Below, piece by piece: positions 43,861-55,696 of a stretch of 64,000 nt of DNA; position 1 is the first letter of the stretch, and every line of letters begins with the position of its first letter. The translations under genes and the position numbers were made by a program. Source of the stretch: Corbicula japonica (taxonomy: Eukaryota > Mollusca > Bivalvia > Venerida > Cyrenidae); NCBI GenBank assembly GCA_038501625.1, contig JAZAYU010000176.1, forward strand, positions 124,001 to 188,000, written 5' to 3'. The notes beneath the pieces were generated by a model. It searched no databases and had not been told where the DNA came from. It saw only the letters and a program-made list of their open reading frames with translations.

Positions 43861-43981
43861 AGATTTGAGAAAAGTCTCAAATCTAAAAAATCTGATTGGC
43901 TGAAATAGCGACCAGTCGCCATTTCAGCTAATCAGATGCTTGAGATTTGAGACTGGTCTCCAGATTTAGTTTTATGATCTT
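43861..43981. mobile_element. CATCTGATTGGC palindromic MITE, complete copy
   Basis: AGATTTGAGAAAAGTCTCAA, ATCTGATTGGCTGAAATAGC and the inverted arm GCCATTTCAGCTAATCAGAT run to GGTCTCCAGATTTAGTTTTA. Confidence 0.65.
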
Positions 43982-45069
43982 GAGCAAAGAAGGCTCTCTG
44001 TGGATATCTTCATTCAGTCTATGCAAAGTTCGAAAATGCAATTACTTAAGGCTTTTAGACAACACAGTATTCTTAACGATCCATTACACAAAACTGCTTG
44101 CTAATAAGCTTAGGTATTGTCCTTATGTCAACTACATCTGTCTATAAGATTAATTAATATACATTTTCCTGGGTTGTCTATTAAATTTCCCGTGCGTATT
44201 TTCACTCACATGGCACATTCACGAGACAAAATGTTACAGGCCGTTGACAGAAAATCGACAGAACGCACTGACGCGAAAAATGCAGGATAAGAATTACAGC
44301 AAAAATTGCACAACACATGTTCTCCTAAACTAATATATTAGACATCTTATAGAATGATAAAAATAATCTGCATAAAAGAATAATGAAGATAATATTGACA
44401 ATGGCAGTAATATTAAGGTTGCGTTAAACCATTTAACGCAATATTCTACCGTGGCCCCATCCGATTCGAATCTGTTAAATAACGCGGTATTCTACCGTGG
44501 TTCATAGTCTGTTTTAATATACAATATTTTTTCTCTTCATCTGGGGCCACTTTAGCTCTAGAAATCGGCCAGTTTGTGGCTTGTTTGCAGGGATATCGTG
44601 TAAGAAAACGAAACGAAAGCAATCTTCTTTGACAGAGGCCAACTAAAACCGGAAGTTTGTATGTTAGTGGCACCTTATTTACGATACTGCGTTTAAAGTA
44701 GTGGCTGGTCGGTCAGAGATCAGTAATTTTCTTACAACTAACTTAACCCCTATTTCCTGTGTATTTTTGAAGAAATGTTGATCTTCGGAGATCTCATAAT
44801 AATATATGGTTGGCTAGGAATTAAGATGATAGAAATCATGTTTAATTGATAATGATTATTGAAAATTCAACACTGAGCCATACGGACCGGGTCGGATCTA
44901 GACACCCGGTTCGTTCGGCTCGCTCGTACCCCTTTTCGGACAGCAACTACTTTATTTTCATGGTAATTTTCAACAAGAAAAATTGAAATTGTCATGTGAC
45001 TGCCCCCAGACAGACCAAAAACAAACCCATTCTCTGGAAATATTGCATCTGACCCTGTTTGCACCCATG

Positions 45070-45163
45070 ACAACAACAACAACAGCAGCAGCAGCAACAA
45101 CAACACTATAAAAATATATAAAATATAATAATATTTAAAATCTATCAGCATCATCGTCATCGT

Positions 45164-45238
<75 letters not shown>

Positions 45239-45239
45239 C
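45070..45239. repeat. (CAA/CAG)n and (AAT)n microsatellites
   Basis: ACAACAGCAGCAGCAAC at 45070-45108 and a 75-bp AAT run at 45164-45239. Confidence 0.85.
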
Positions 45240-47114
45240 GTCTTCTTCTTTTACTGCTTCTACTCTACTACTGCTACTTGTAGTGCTGTTACAGTTACTA
45301 CCACTGTTCATCATTGCGTCTTTTAAATGTAACTAATATATACTGTTTGATATCACTACTATTTTAGAGTTAAATTCTTGAGATCAAAATTCAGTATTGA
45401 AAAGGTTGTCTTATTCGGAAAAACAATATGCGCAAAAGATTCTTAAAATGTGGGGTCTGCAAGTCCCTATTTTACTGAAACACAAAAAAATATCGGCTTA
45501 CTAATAGCAAACGGTCTCTGTATGTTCCTTCTGAACGAGACACAAGGTGGCGAGAATGAGCATGTATACAAATATTATTTTTATAATATCATTTTACTTT
45601 CAACTACTTGCGTTTTTAAGCTGGTTTTAAGTATAAACTAGTGGAAAACTTTTTGAAATTCTTATGTAAAATACGCCATATTTATATCCGTACAAATATG
45701 ACAATAAGTAATCGTAATATTCTTTAAAAAGATAGTTGTAATTATAGCTACTTTCGATTACTCTTCAGTTATGAACAAATAATTAGGATTACTTGGGTCT
45801 AAGTAGTTGTTATAAAATTGGTACTATCAATCTTAGTACTCATAAGTGCTGTAACTTCCAGAGCAAATTTAGTGTAATTAAATTACACTTGTAAGCTATC
45901 TACGTAATGTAATTTCTCGACAAAACGTCGATATTTTTTCAAAAATCGGTATTGTTTGTCACCATACTGTTGTATTAAGGTTTTATGAGGCCGAAAATGC
46001 AATAAGCAAATCAACATACCCAAAAACACATTATTTCACGAGAAAATTGTGTGACTGTAATTTGGTAATATGTATTTCAACAGCAACACAATTTACAACG
46101 CCATCGGCGTTCAAAAACCCATTCGTGTCACAATATATAATTTCTATTGTCCGTTCACATATACACGTGGAGTTGAATAACACCCGATAATAAACGGCTA
46201 ATTTATTCAAAACATTAGTTGTCGCCGATAAAATTGGATATCAAATTGCAACCACTGAGCCCCTGATTTATTTAGAATCCTGAAGTCAACCCGCGACGGG
46301 CAAAAGAAAACAGGACATATTTCACTATACTCATGACACGTGAATCTTATACTCGCAAGCCCATGGGCTCCCAGCATGCGACTTTACAATGTTCGGTATG
46401 GGTAGGATATAAGTGTAACTGACACCCGGTTCGTGCAATTGTTTACCATCCCTGTGTACGGCCGCGGACTGTCATTCAACATTTGAAAAGATATTTCCAT
46501 TTTTGGAAATTAATACTCTTATTACTCATGTTGTATTTTCATTTTTTAATTAAATGGACTGAATTTGAAATTCTTGATAAAATTGATCATGCCACAATCA
46601 TGAGCCACAAGGTGTTTAAAATTATTTTAGTAAGTTTTTTTTAATGTTCCTATACTATCCGTCTGAAAACGAACTTGAATATAAATATGTAATTACTTTT
46701 TATACTGGTAATTTAACTTAACTCTCGGTAAGACAGTGAAAGTTGAATAATCTAACGGTATATTATATTACAGTACATCACACTTACGCACAGGATAAAT
46801 CCTAAACTGTCTCTCAATCTCTGAATCTCAAGCGAAACAAGAAATATCTTTAAAAAAGATAAACGGCGTTGATGGAAAAGATTTTTATATATAAGAAAGA
46901 AAGAAATAAAGACCGTGCAAAAATTTCGTCTGGTGATAATACGTCGATTAAAGAAGAATGTCTAACTGTACATTCAGTTTCAATAAAATACCTCTTGTAG
47001 AGTTAGCACTAATGATGAATAAATGTCATTAAAATACAATAAATGAAAATAATAACAACTTGTTACAAGAGCGAAATCTACCAACTTTTACGTAAATTAA
47101 CTTTAAAAGAAAGT

Positions 47115-47183
47115 GTCCCTCCCGAGTATTGAACCCGGGACCTCCGCTTGAGAGTCGAGTGTGATAACCACTACTCCAAGGCG
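47115..47183 (-). repeat. tRNA-Glu-like sequence (pseudo-tRNA or SINE head)
   Basis: On the minus strand GTAGTGGTTATCAC resembles an A box/D arm, CTCTCA an anticodon loop (CTC), and CCCGGGTTCAATACTCGG a T arm/B box. The acceptor and anticodon stems do not pair well, so this is not a functional tRNA gene. Confidence 0.55.
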
Positions 47184-47422
47184 TTTTGAATTTCTGGACT
47201 TGAAATTAACAATCAGTATCAAAGGAACTAGAAAGGAACCAGTAAGAACCAAGAATATCTGCACTTCTCTGTCGTTTTACACTGTGTATTGTACTCGAGT
47301 GTTTACCTGACACCCATGAATATTCCATATAAAATCGTATTTAAGCCATCAATTGACTTAACTGGTTATTTATACCGTAAATATCTTTTTCTCCAATACA
47401 ATTAACGCTTTTTAAAACGAAA

Positions 47423-47445
47423 ATGGCCGAACATATAAGCGCCAG
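47423..47445 (+). CDS. candidate 5' mini-exon A (MAEHISA)
   Basis: ATGGCCGAACATATAAGCGCC then AG before GTAAAT. It leaves two bases, the phase required by the zinc-finger exon at 48536, so the join is in frame (AG+C = Ser). Very short, with no transcript support. Confidence 0.25.
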
Positions 47446-47887
47446 GTAAATACCTACACACAATATAAAAATCGTTACGGTAATCATTAACAAGACCCAC
47501 TAATAACCAATCAAAATAATCTATTTGATTTTCCCGCTGCATAATAAATTTTATTTAAAATATTTCATTGGTCGAAAAACTAGGTCAAAAGTGAGCTTAG
47601 ACAGCTAACGCCGAAAAAAAGATAAACGGCGTTGATGGAAAATATTTTTATATAAAAGAAAGAAAGAAATAAAGAGCGTGCAAAAATTTCGTCTGGTGAA
47701 AATACGTCGATTAAAGAAGAATGTCTAACATTAACTGTACATTTATTCAGTTTCAATAAAAATACCTCTTGTGGAGTTAGTACTAATGACGAATAAATGT
47801 TATTAAAATGCAATAAATGAAAATAATAACAACTTGTTAAAACAGCCAAATCTACCAACTTTTACGTAAATTAACTTTAAGAAAAGT

Positions 47888-47956
47888 GTACCTCCCGAGT
47901 ATTGAACCCAGAGCCTCCGCTTGAGAGGCGAGTGTGACAACCACTACACCAAGGCG
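47888..47956 (-). repeat. tRNA-Glu-like sequence, second unit
   Basis: Copy of the 47115-47183 sequence in the second duplicated unit, with changes in the B-box region (CTCTGGGTTCAATACTC). Confidence 0.55.
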
Positions 47957-48195
47957 ATTTGAATAATCTGGACTAGAAATTAACAATAATTATGAAAGGA
48001 ACTAGAAAGGAACCAGTAAGAACCAGAAATATCTACACTTCACTGTCGTTTTACACTGTGTATTGTACTCGAATGGTACCTGACACCCATGAATATTCCA
48101 TATAAAATCGTATTTAAGCCATCAATTGACTTAACTGGTTATTTATACCGTAAATATATTTTTCTCCAATACAATTATCGCTTTTAAAAACGAAA

Positions 48196-48218
48196 ATGCC
48201 CGAACATATAAGTGCTAG
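48196..48218 (+). CDS. candidate 5' mini-exon B (MPEHISA)
   Basis: The duplicated counterpart of mini-exon A. ATG, frame, length and GTAAAT donor are all preserved despite three substitutions between the copies. It too would splice in frame to 48536. Confidence 0.25.
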
Positions 48219-48535
48219 GTAAATACTAACACACAATATAAAAATCGTTACGGTAATCATTAACGAGACCCACTAATAACCAATCAAAATAATCTATTTG
48301 ATTTTCCCGCTGCATAATAAGTTTTATTTACAATATTTCATTGGTCGAAAAACTAGGTCAAAAGTGAGCTTAGACAGCTAACGCCGAAAAAAGTTATCTT
48401 TAAAGAAGAGTTAAGTCGGTTGTCAAATTAAGGTTTATAGGAAATGCTTATTATTCAGGTAATAGAACTTTGTTGATTTGTTTGTTTAAACTTAGGCCAT
48501 ACTTGGAAATTTAACATTAGTGTTTTTTCTTACAG

Positions 48536-49718
48536 CAGTTCCGGTTTGTGTGACTTGCAAGGCGTAAGACATGGCGAGATTTACGGCAAGACTCTTCCGG
48601 CGCCTCAACCAATCCGACATTCTATTCGCCACCCACTTCCTGCACACAGTCGACCTTCAGAACTTCGCCCTGGCTTTTCTCTCAGCAATCCTCCAGCAGG
48701 TTTTCATCCGTTACCAGTTTTACCGCTTATTCCGGTTTCCAACCCATCTTCCGCGGTAGCTTTACCTTCTCCGTTGCTGCCGTATCCAGGGATACCGTTC
48801 GGACCTTTTGGTTTTTGTGGTCCAACTCAAGACTTGCACAGCTTAAACCTGATAAACTCACTCAATAGAGCTCACTCTAGTGCCATGGAACAACAGAAAA
48901 TGAAAACGCCTATAAATCGGAACTATCTGGAATTAGCGATGCTGGTGTGTAACACATTCCGCGGTAAATTATTCCCGTGTCCTCACTGCCGGTATGTGAC
49001 TGATCGCAGAAACAACTTAAAACGCCATATTTCAACAATGCATCAAACATGTGATAAACTTCTTGAGTGTTGCGGGGTGAGTTTCAGCACAAAAGCATCT
49101 CTTCGTGAACACATCATGATTTTCCACCACAATGGCTACTCTTGCCCATATTGCGGCAGACGATTCTGCCGGAAGGCTTTGTTGAAGCGACATCTATCGG
49201 TTCACAGTGGACAAAAGGACTACACTTGTCCGAACTGTGATTATGCAACTAGTCACAAAAGTAACCTCGAACGACATAAAAGAATTCACGAAAGACTTAA
49301 ACTTGGCGAAGATGGCTCTTTATTCGGTTGCGCAGATTATTCAAATCACCAAATGCATAGTCCGGACACGACCGGAAACTCCGCCATTGACATCGACTCG
49401 AAGGAAGACAACTGCACGGATATTGATATTTCTGACGATGAATCTTCTGACATAGACGTCACTGATGACAATCTAGAGAACGATTTCGCAAAAGTTTCAA
49501 AATATCCAAATTATTATCCCGAGACGATTTCGTATGCCGATTCGAAAGCAAGCATACGATCATATTACGATAGCTTCGCAAGGAAAACAGAACACGTGAC
49601 ACAAAGCGGAAGAAAATCACCACATGCTAGCAAAAGTGAAACTGAAACAACTGAAAGAAATGAATATAAACATGAGGCTAGCGAACCATTAGACCTTCAG
49701 ATATCACAGTCGTCGTAG
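48536..49718 (+). CDS. C2H2 zinc-finger transcription factor, last coding exon
   Basis: Preceded by a good acceptor (gttttttcttacag). The frame is open from the acceptor to TAG at 49716, so the exon is internal/terminal and the true start is probably upstream; the first in-frame ATG is at 48885. Counting from the Leu codon at 48546: a Pro-rich N-region (20-95), then fingers with ligands C145/C148/H161/H166, a degenerate second finger (C175, C176, H189, H194), C200/C203/H216/H220 and C228/C231/H244/H248. An acidic Asp/Ser tract follows (280-315), and the C-terminus has EPLDLQ (380-385), a PxDLS-like CtBP-binding motif. The third and fourth fingers have the SGQKDY-type linker of DNA-binding arrays. 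Known families with this pattern are nuclear repressors. I do not recognise the orthologue. Confidence 0.88.
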
Positions 49719-49775
49719 AAACTGGCGGTCTGACGACTTGACATAGCCGCTTGTTTAGAGATCTTTTGCTCGTCC

Positions 49776-49781
49776 AATAAA
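49776..49781 (+). promoter_or_regulatory. candidate polyadenylation signal
   Basis: AATAAA 58 bp after the zinc-finger stop codon. Another lies near 49,980. Confidence 0.4.
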
Positions 49782-49783
49782 TT

Positions 49784-52700
49784 GGTTTATCGACCATTAA
49801 TTCTTGTTCCAAGGTTTGAAAACTAAATGTTTATTATGTAATCTAATGATACATTTTGAATTAAGCTACATGTATATGTTGATTGAAGATGTCTATTAAT
49901 CAAAAGACCCCACTGACGACGATTAAACAGTGTAGCTTCAGTTTCCTTGTCGATTTGGATTCAAATGCGATACCCGTAAATAAACCGGGGACCAGGAACG
50001 GACACCTAAACAAGCGTCTTTGTGAACACTTATTTAGAATAGTTGACATCAACAAAATGTGTTTATTAAGTATTTGTCAATAAGAGAGCCAATTTGAAAT
50101 TTATACTTGTCCGTATGATCAATATTTTGTGTTGTAAAAAATGACGGCTGAGGCGTCAGGTGTAGAATGGCATCTTAGTTGAGCAGAAGTAGGTTTTGCT
50201 CACACATATTTCACACCTAAATAACACATAAATCAAATTATACAACAGAAAAAAAACGCATCAACACGTAAAAATATCGCGACGCGGGTAATTTTAGGGA
50301 AGAACCGACACTAACGCTGGAAGAATTTGTGGTGCGACTCTATTGCCGTAATATGTATTTTGTCATATGCAAAAAATGATGGTAATAAAATATGTTGAAA
50401 CTAACTAAAACGCGGGTAATTTGTACATGAATATCATTCACCGTGTTGAAGTATTTTACTGGTAAACAGCACAATGTTCACGTTCACGTTTTCATTTTTT
50501 TGCAATTTATAAAAAAAAAACAAAGATATTACACATATGAAGTTAGAGCTTCCATCTTCTTATTAGCTCTCATTAGCTGGTGAAGGTTCTATGTAAAACA
50601 CTTTTATTAGTGTAAATCGCGGACTATACAGCTGTGCACTAAAGTACTTATGTAATAATTTGCAAACAATGTAAAACAATAGCTGCATTTCCACTTTTAT
50701 TACGACAAATATTTACAAATTAACTTATATGCATTACCCCTTAATCATTAATATGATCATTACAGTAAAATGTTCTTATTATGGCTAAAGCAAATACCCA
50801 ACTGAGGCAAAACGCACGTGAGTTGCCTGTTTATGTTTACGAAACGTATCCACGAAAACGCTCGAATATCAATGACAAAATCAGTAACAATATCTCACTA
50901 GTCCTATCGAAACCAAACGAGGACAAATACCAATTTTAGGTGATAGCGCAAAGTATGGGTATTATAAGAAATACGCCGATCTTTGAATTAAAGCGAGCAC
51001 AGTAGAAAGGGGGTAGGCTCTAGTTTAATAAATTGTTGTTTTTTTTCCTCTAAATCACTTTATCATAAAATCAACCTGTATGGATAAATAAGTTAGAGAA
51101 TTTGATATGGCGTTCAACAAATCCGACAAAGACTTGGAAAATGTGGACTTTTTATTAAAAGGCATATTTTCTGAATAATTATAGTGAAATAATATCTTAT
51201 ATACATGTAATATCGTGTTCTTTGATTCCTACATTAACTAGGTTCATGGAATATAAACATTATTAAACACATGTAAGATACGTATAATTATGATCCTTTT
51301 TGTTGTCGGTATTTTCAAAGCTGGGATAGTATACAGTATAAATAAAAAAAATAAATTCAAAATGAAAAGAAATATTCTATTTGATTGTTAATAAACAAAT
51401 AATTCCTGACATACAGTGGTGAATGTGATTTTATACTCCTCAAAATAATTTAAGGATAATGTTAAAGCTGTTATGTATGATTTTCAACTATACAACTCAA
51501 AATTTGCTAAGGATCACATAATAGAAATAGATTGTAGATATTTTATTTGTTAATTCAACAAAATGAGTTATTTTAGTATGAAGATTGAACTTGACCATTA
51601 TCATGTAAATCTGCATTAATTTGTAGTTGCCATTTTAGATAAAACAAATGTTAATTTAAATACAATTTTGAAATAATAATTTTTTCAGTGCCTTTCTATA
51701 AATCAAATAATAAGTAAAAACAGATCATGTGCAAGTTTTGAGCAGTATACATTGTATATTTATTTCTTTAATAATTTTATTGTAAACAAAACATTTTGAA
51801 TACAGATTTAACAGATTTTTTTTTTCAATTCAATATGATGATCTGGAAATTAAAAATTGTTTGTTTTTTTAAAGGTTCTTTGAATTATTTTGATGAGTTA
51901 ACATGTTGTTCGATGATTTTATAAACCTTTCTGGAAATAGTACATGTTTATTTATATTTCGAATCAAAATAATGATATATGTATCACCAAAATGTCAACC
52001 ATGCTTATATCACGAATAGCCACATTAGAAAACACAGGCTGACTTCATAGCATTCAAGCAGCTCTAGATGAAAAGAGGCCATAAGTTTTTGTAATAGGAT
52101 AGATTTGAAAAAGACACTACAAACAAAAAACAACATCGGAACGGTCCGTGGCAAAGCAAGCATTTTGCCCCGTGGAGTTTATCTATATTCTTGGAATTTC
52201 CAAGAAGTGACTCGATTTTGGCTGAGTTTTAGGTGAAATTAGTACGTATCATTATCCGGCAAATTACGAATAACATCACAACCGTCTACACTCACCCAAA
52301 GTTCTAATTGGTCACTTTTTGTCCGTATTTTTATTTGAATGACATTGAATTAACTCTTTATTTATGATCATATGCTAACAACAGTCTTCAACTTAAGCTT
52401 TAACTTGTAATAATTGAATTTGGAACAGTTTGGCGAGAGTTATCCTTAATTTTGCTAAAAATGCATTTCTTGCATAAAAGGGTCAAGCAAACAGAAATTT
52501 CTTGTTTTGATTTACTAGGACCCCTCATTAGTAGGAAAACCATAAAACCTTATTAACAGTTCATTTGTTTAAATAAATCCCCTTGAAAGTATACCATTTT
52601 AAAACTACCCCCTTTCAATTAAAGACTGTTCTAATTTTGACCCTGCGGTGTAAGTAAATGGTATTGGATTCATTTAACAAAATTATCAATAAAGATTAAA

Positions 52701-53080
52701 AAGACATTAGATAATTGATTTCAAGACAAAACAGTTCTTTCCACAACCTCTCTTGGCGTAGAGAAGAAACGAAACTAGCATACATTGTAAACATATACAG
52801 TTGATGACCAGTAAGATGTTTGGTTGAGTGTATTTTAAATCTTTACCAAATGTTTCAATCTATAAAGACATGCTGTTTATGCCCACGTTTGGAAATAAAT
52901 CAACTTTAAAACCGTAAAACGATTTCTATACTTTTGTTAAAGCCCAAAGGGAATTTATTCTGAATATAGTGTGTTAATCATAGTTTAATATATCCGACTA
53001 TTTATTTGAAACACATGCACGTGTAATTTAACGTTATAAATACAGCACCAGTACCGGTAGGCTGTATGTTCTTGAAACAG
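49784..53080. other. no recognised gene
   Basis: AT-rich sequence without coding signal or clear repeats on either strand; may include the zinc-finger 3' UTR at its start. Confidence 0.4.
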
Positions 53081-53104
53081 CAACAGACAGATGATAGGGA
53101 AATA

Positions 53105-54150
53105 CAGGTGTGCAGTGGTCCGGGGTGGTAAGTTGTGAAAGTGAAGTATATGCGTGCAGTGGTCCAGGGTGGTAAGTTGTGAAAGTGAAGTAAATGCGTG
53201 CAGTGGTCCGGGTGGTAAGTTGTGAAAGTGAAGTACATGCGTGCAGTGGTCCGGGGTGGTAAGTTGTGAAAGTGAAGTACATGCGTGCAGTGGTCCGGGT
53301 GGTAAGTTGTGAAAGTGAAGTACATGCGTGCAGTGGTCCGGGGTGGTAAGTTGTGAAAGTGAAGTACATGCGTGCAGTGGTCCGGGGTGGTAAGTTGTGA
53401 AAGTGAAGTACATGCGTGCAGTGGTCCGGGTGGTAAGTTGTGAAAGTGAAGTACACGCGTGCAGTGGTCCGGGGTGGTAAGTTGTGAAAGTGAAGTACAT
53501 GCGTGCAGTGGTCCGGGAGGTAAGTTGTGAAAGTGAAGTACATGCGTGCAGTGGTCCGGGTGGTAAGTTGTGAAAGTGAAGTACATGCGTGCAGTGGTCC
53601 GGGTGGTAAGTTGTGAAAGTGAAGTACACGCGTGCAGTGGTCCGGGGTGGTAAGTTGTGAAAGTGAAGTACATGCGTGCAGTGGTCCGGGGTGGTAAGTT
53701 GTGAAAGAGAAGTACATGCGTGCAGTGGTCCGGGGGGTAAGTTGTGAAAGTGAAGAACATGCGTGCAGTGGTCCGGGTGGTAAGTTGTGAAAGTGAAGTA
53801 CATGCGTGCAGTGGTCCGGGGTGGTAAGTTGTGAAAGTGAAGTACATGCGTGCAGTGGTCCGGGGTGGTAAGTTGTGAAAGTGAAGTACATGCGTGCAGT
53901 GGTCCGGGTGGTAAATTGAGAAAGTGAAGCACATGCGTGCAGTGGTATGGGGTGGTAAGTTGTGAAAGTGAAGCACATGCGTGAAGTGGTCCGGGTGGTA
54001 AGTTGTGAAAGTGAAGCACATGCGTGCACTGGTCCGGGGTGGTAAGTTGTGAAAGTGAAGTACATGCGTGCAGTGGTCCGGGGTGGTAAGTTGTCAAAGT
54101 GAAGTAAATGCGTGCAGTGGTCCGGGGTGGTAAGTTGTATCAGTGAAGTA
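53105..54150. repeat. 43/44-bp minisatellite, about 24 units
   Basis: The unit is GTGGTAAGTTGTGAAAGTGA then AGTACATGCGTGCAGTGGTCCGGG, 43 or 44 bp depending on the length of a G run (up to five G). Because the period shifts, all three minus-strand frames stay open for 340-370 codons; these are not genes. Every unit carries GGTAAGT on the plus strand. Confidence 0.93.
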
Positions 54151-55433
54151 CATGGTGTATTCTAAGTAATAGTTGAAAGAAGAAAAAGTAATTGCTCGTA
54201 ACAGTCACTGTACTCGGGAATGAAACTCAGTAGCTGGGACAACACAATTCCAGACATTGAAAATGTGTTTCCTTTCAGAACTATATAGAATCACAGCATT
54301 GAACTTTATGTTTATTCCGTCATATCTTTACCTGAAACAATATGAAAGTGACAGAACCAATAAAAGAAACATTCATAATAAATAAATTTAATACAGAAAA
54401 TATGGAGAATAATTGCGAAAAAGCGCACTCTCTCGCCGCAAAATGTACCAAGTACCATATCCGCCGTATAACGTGTGTACAATATGCACAGCATTCACCT
54501 GAAACATGTTTCTATGGAACAAAGCCATATCTAGCATTTCATAAAGAAAAAAATCATATCTCGTGATTTAATGTTTATTCCTGGTAATACATACGAGTTT
54601 GGCCGATCCGGCGCTTGTAACGTATCAATAAAACAGCCAAAATATGCAGATGCCAAACTCGTGTTATTAGGCATGCGTAGAAAGGTGGGTTTGTATAATT
54701 TTGTTGCAGTTTGAATAATTTAAGCAAGAATCAGACGAAGTATGCATCCGTGCGACCCTCACATCGTTTTCTCGAATGTTTGCGAAGTTGTTCAGCAGTC
54801 CAAACAACAAACTGTATTCTGGCGCTCGCATTTGCTGACCTTCCACGAAGCAATTTGATTGGCTCTGTAACTAAGGGGAAGTTAGCGCTGAGAGGAGTTC
54901 AGTATAAGCTAGAGATAACATTTTGCGGTAGCGATCAGTAAACTTTGTTAAAGCAAGGAATAAACAAACGTAAACGAGATTCTGCCGGATGATTATTTTT
55001 TAATACTTTTTGTAAATAAAGTACTTCTACAATACCAGACAAGAAATGTCATGTTATTCTGTATTTTAAATTTTATCAACCAGTGCTTCCATTAAATCAT
55101 TCCTTAATGAATGACACTGCCTCTTTTAGATATTTATGATTTACCGGTACTGCCCATTTAGTTGTTAGGTGATGGAAATGACTATAAAAATTAAAAAAAC
55201 AACAACAACATAACTGATATCGAAGACGACTCGTATTTACAACTTTCGATGGTTATAAATCCATGTTCACAAGCTGTTCACAACATAATTAAGTTGATAT
55301 TATGCAGACAGAAAATACATCAAAAATCGACTTACAGGAAATGGCAAAAACATCAGTAGTTTTATTTAATATTAATTAATTATAAGCCCAGTAATTAATG
55401 CTCATTTTCTCAGCAAAGCTGGAGCCAACAGCC
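54151..55433. other. no recognised gene
   Basis: A frame at 54,711-54,941 has balanced composition but no recognisable content. Nothing else is supported. Confidence 0.35.
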
Positions 55434-55696
55434 GGGGAGCTGTAGTCAAAAGCCAGAGAGCTGCAGCCAAAAGCCAGAGAGCTGTAGCCAAGAGCCAGCG
55501 AGCTGTTGCCAAAAGCCAGTTAGTTGTAGCCAAAAGCCAGAGAGTTGTTGCCAAAAGCCAGGGAGCTGTAACCAAAAGCCAGACAGCTGTAGCCAAAAGC
55601 CACGATCTGTAGCCAAAAGCCAGAGAGCAGTAGCCAAAAGCCAGAGAGCAGTAGCCAAAAGCCAGGGACGTAGAGCCAAAAGCCACATAGCCGGAG
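55434..55696. repeat. 21-bp minisatellite, about 12 units
   Basis: Unit GTAGCCAAAAGCCAGAGAGCT with variants. The minus strand reads as a seven-residue repeat (SGFWLQL in one frame, with open frames beside it). There is no splice or start context to suggest a real protein. Confidence 0.85.

Larger units (their letters stand above)
41495..46857. other. gene-poor stretch upstream of the zinc-finger exon
   Basis: Apart from the elements listed separately (43.0 kb repeat pair, 43.9 kb MITE, 45.1 kb microsatellites) I find no supported feature. It could be intron or 5' regulatory DNA of the zinc-finger gene. Confidence 0.35.
46858..48391 (+). repeat. tandem duplication, two units of about 765-770 bp
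   Basis: GATAAACGGCGTTGATGG opens units at 46858 and 47621; both close with CAGCTAACGCCGAAAAAA (to about 47620 and 48391). The copies are collinear throughout with scattered substitutions and short indels. Each unit contains a minus-strand tRNA-like sequence, CCAAT-type motifs and a short ATG frame ending at GTAAAT. The second unit ends about 145 bp before the zinc-finger exon. Confidence 0.85.

Noticed and set aside
47115..47956. Two candidate tRNA-Glu genes on the minus strand
   Set aside because: The B box and CTC loop are present, but acceptor and anticodon stems do not pair; listed as tRNA-like repeats instead.
48571..48759. 62-codon plus-strand frame beginning MARFTARLFRRL
   Set aside because: Overlaps the zinc-finger exon in another frame and lacks features; it is a shadow of the real coding sequence.
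52985..54097. Three overlapping minus-strand open frames of 340-370 codons
   Set aside because: They are translations of a 43/44-bp minisatellite in three frames, with the same His/Thr/Pro/Leu repeat in each. No splice or start context.
53105..54150. CRISPR-like array
   Set aside because: The units are head-to-tail with no unique spacers and the genome is animal.
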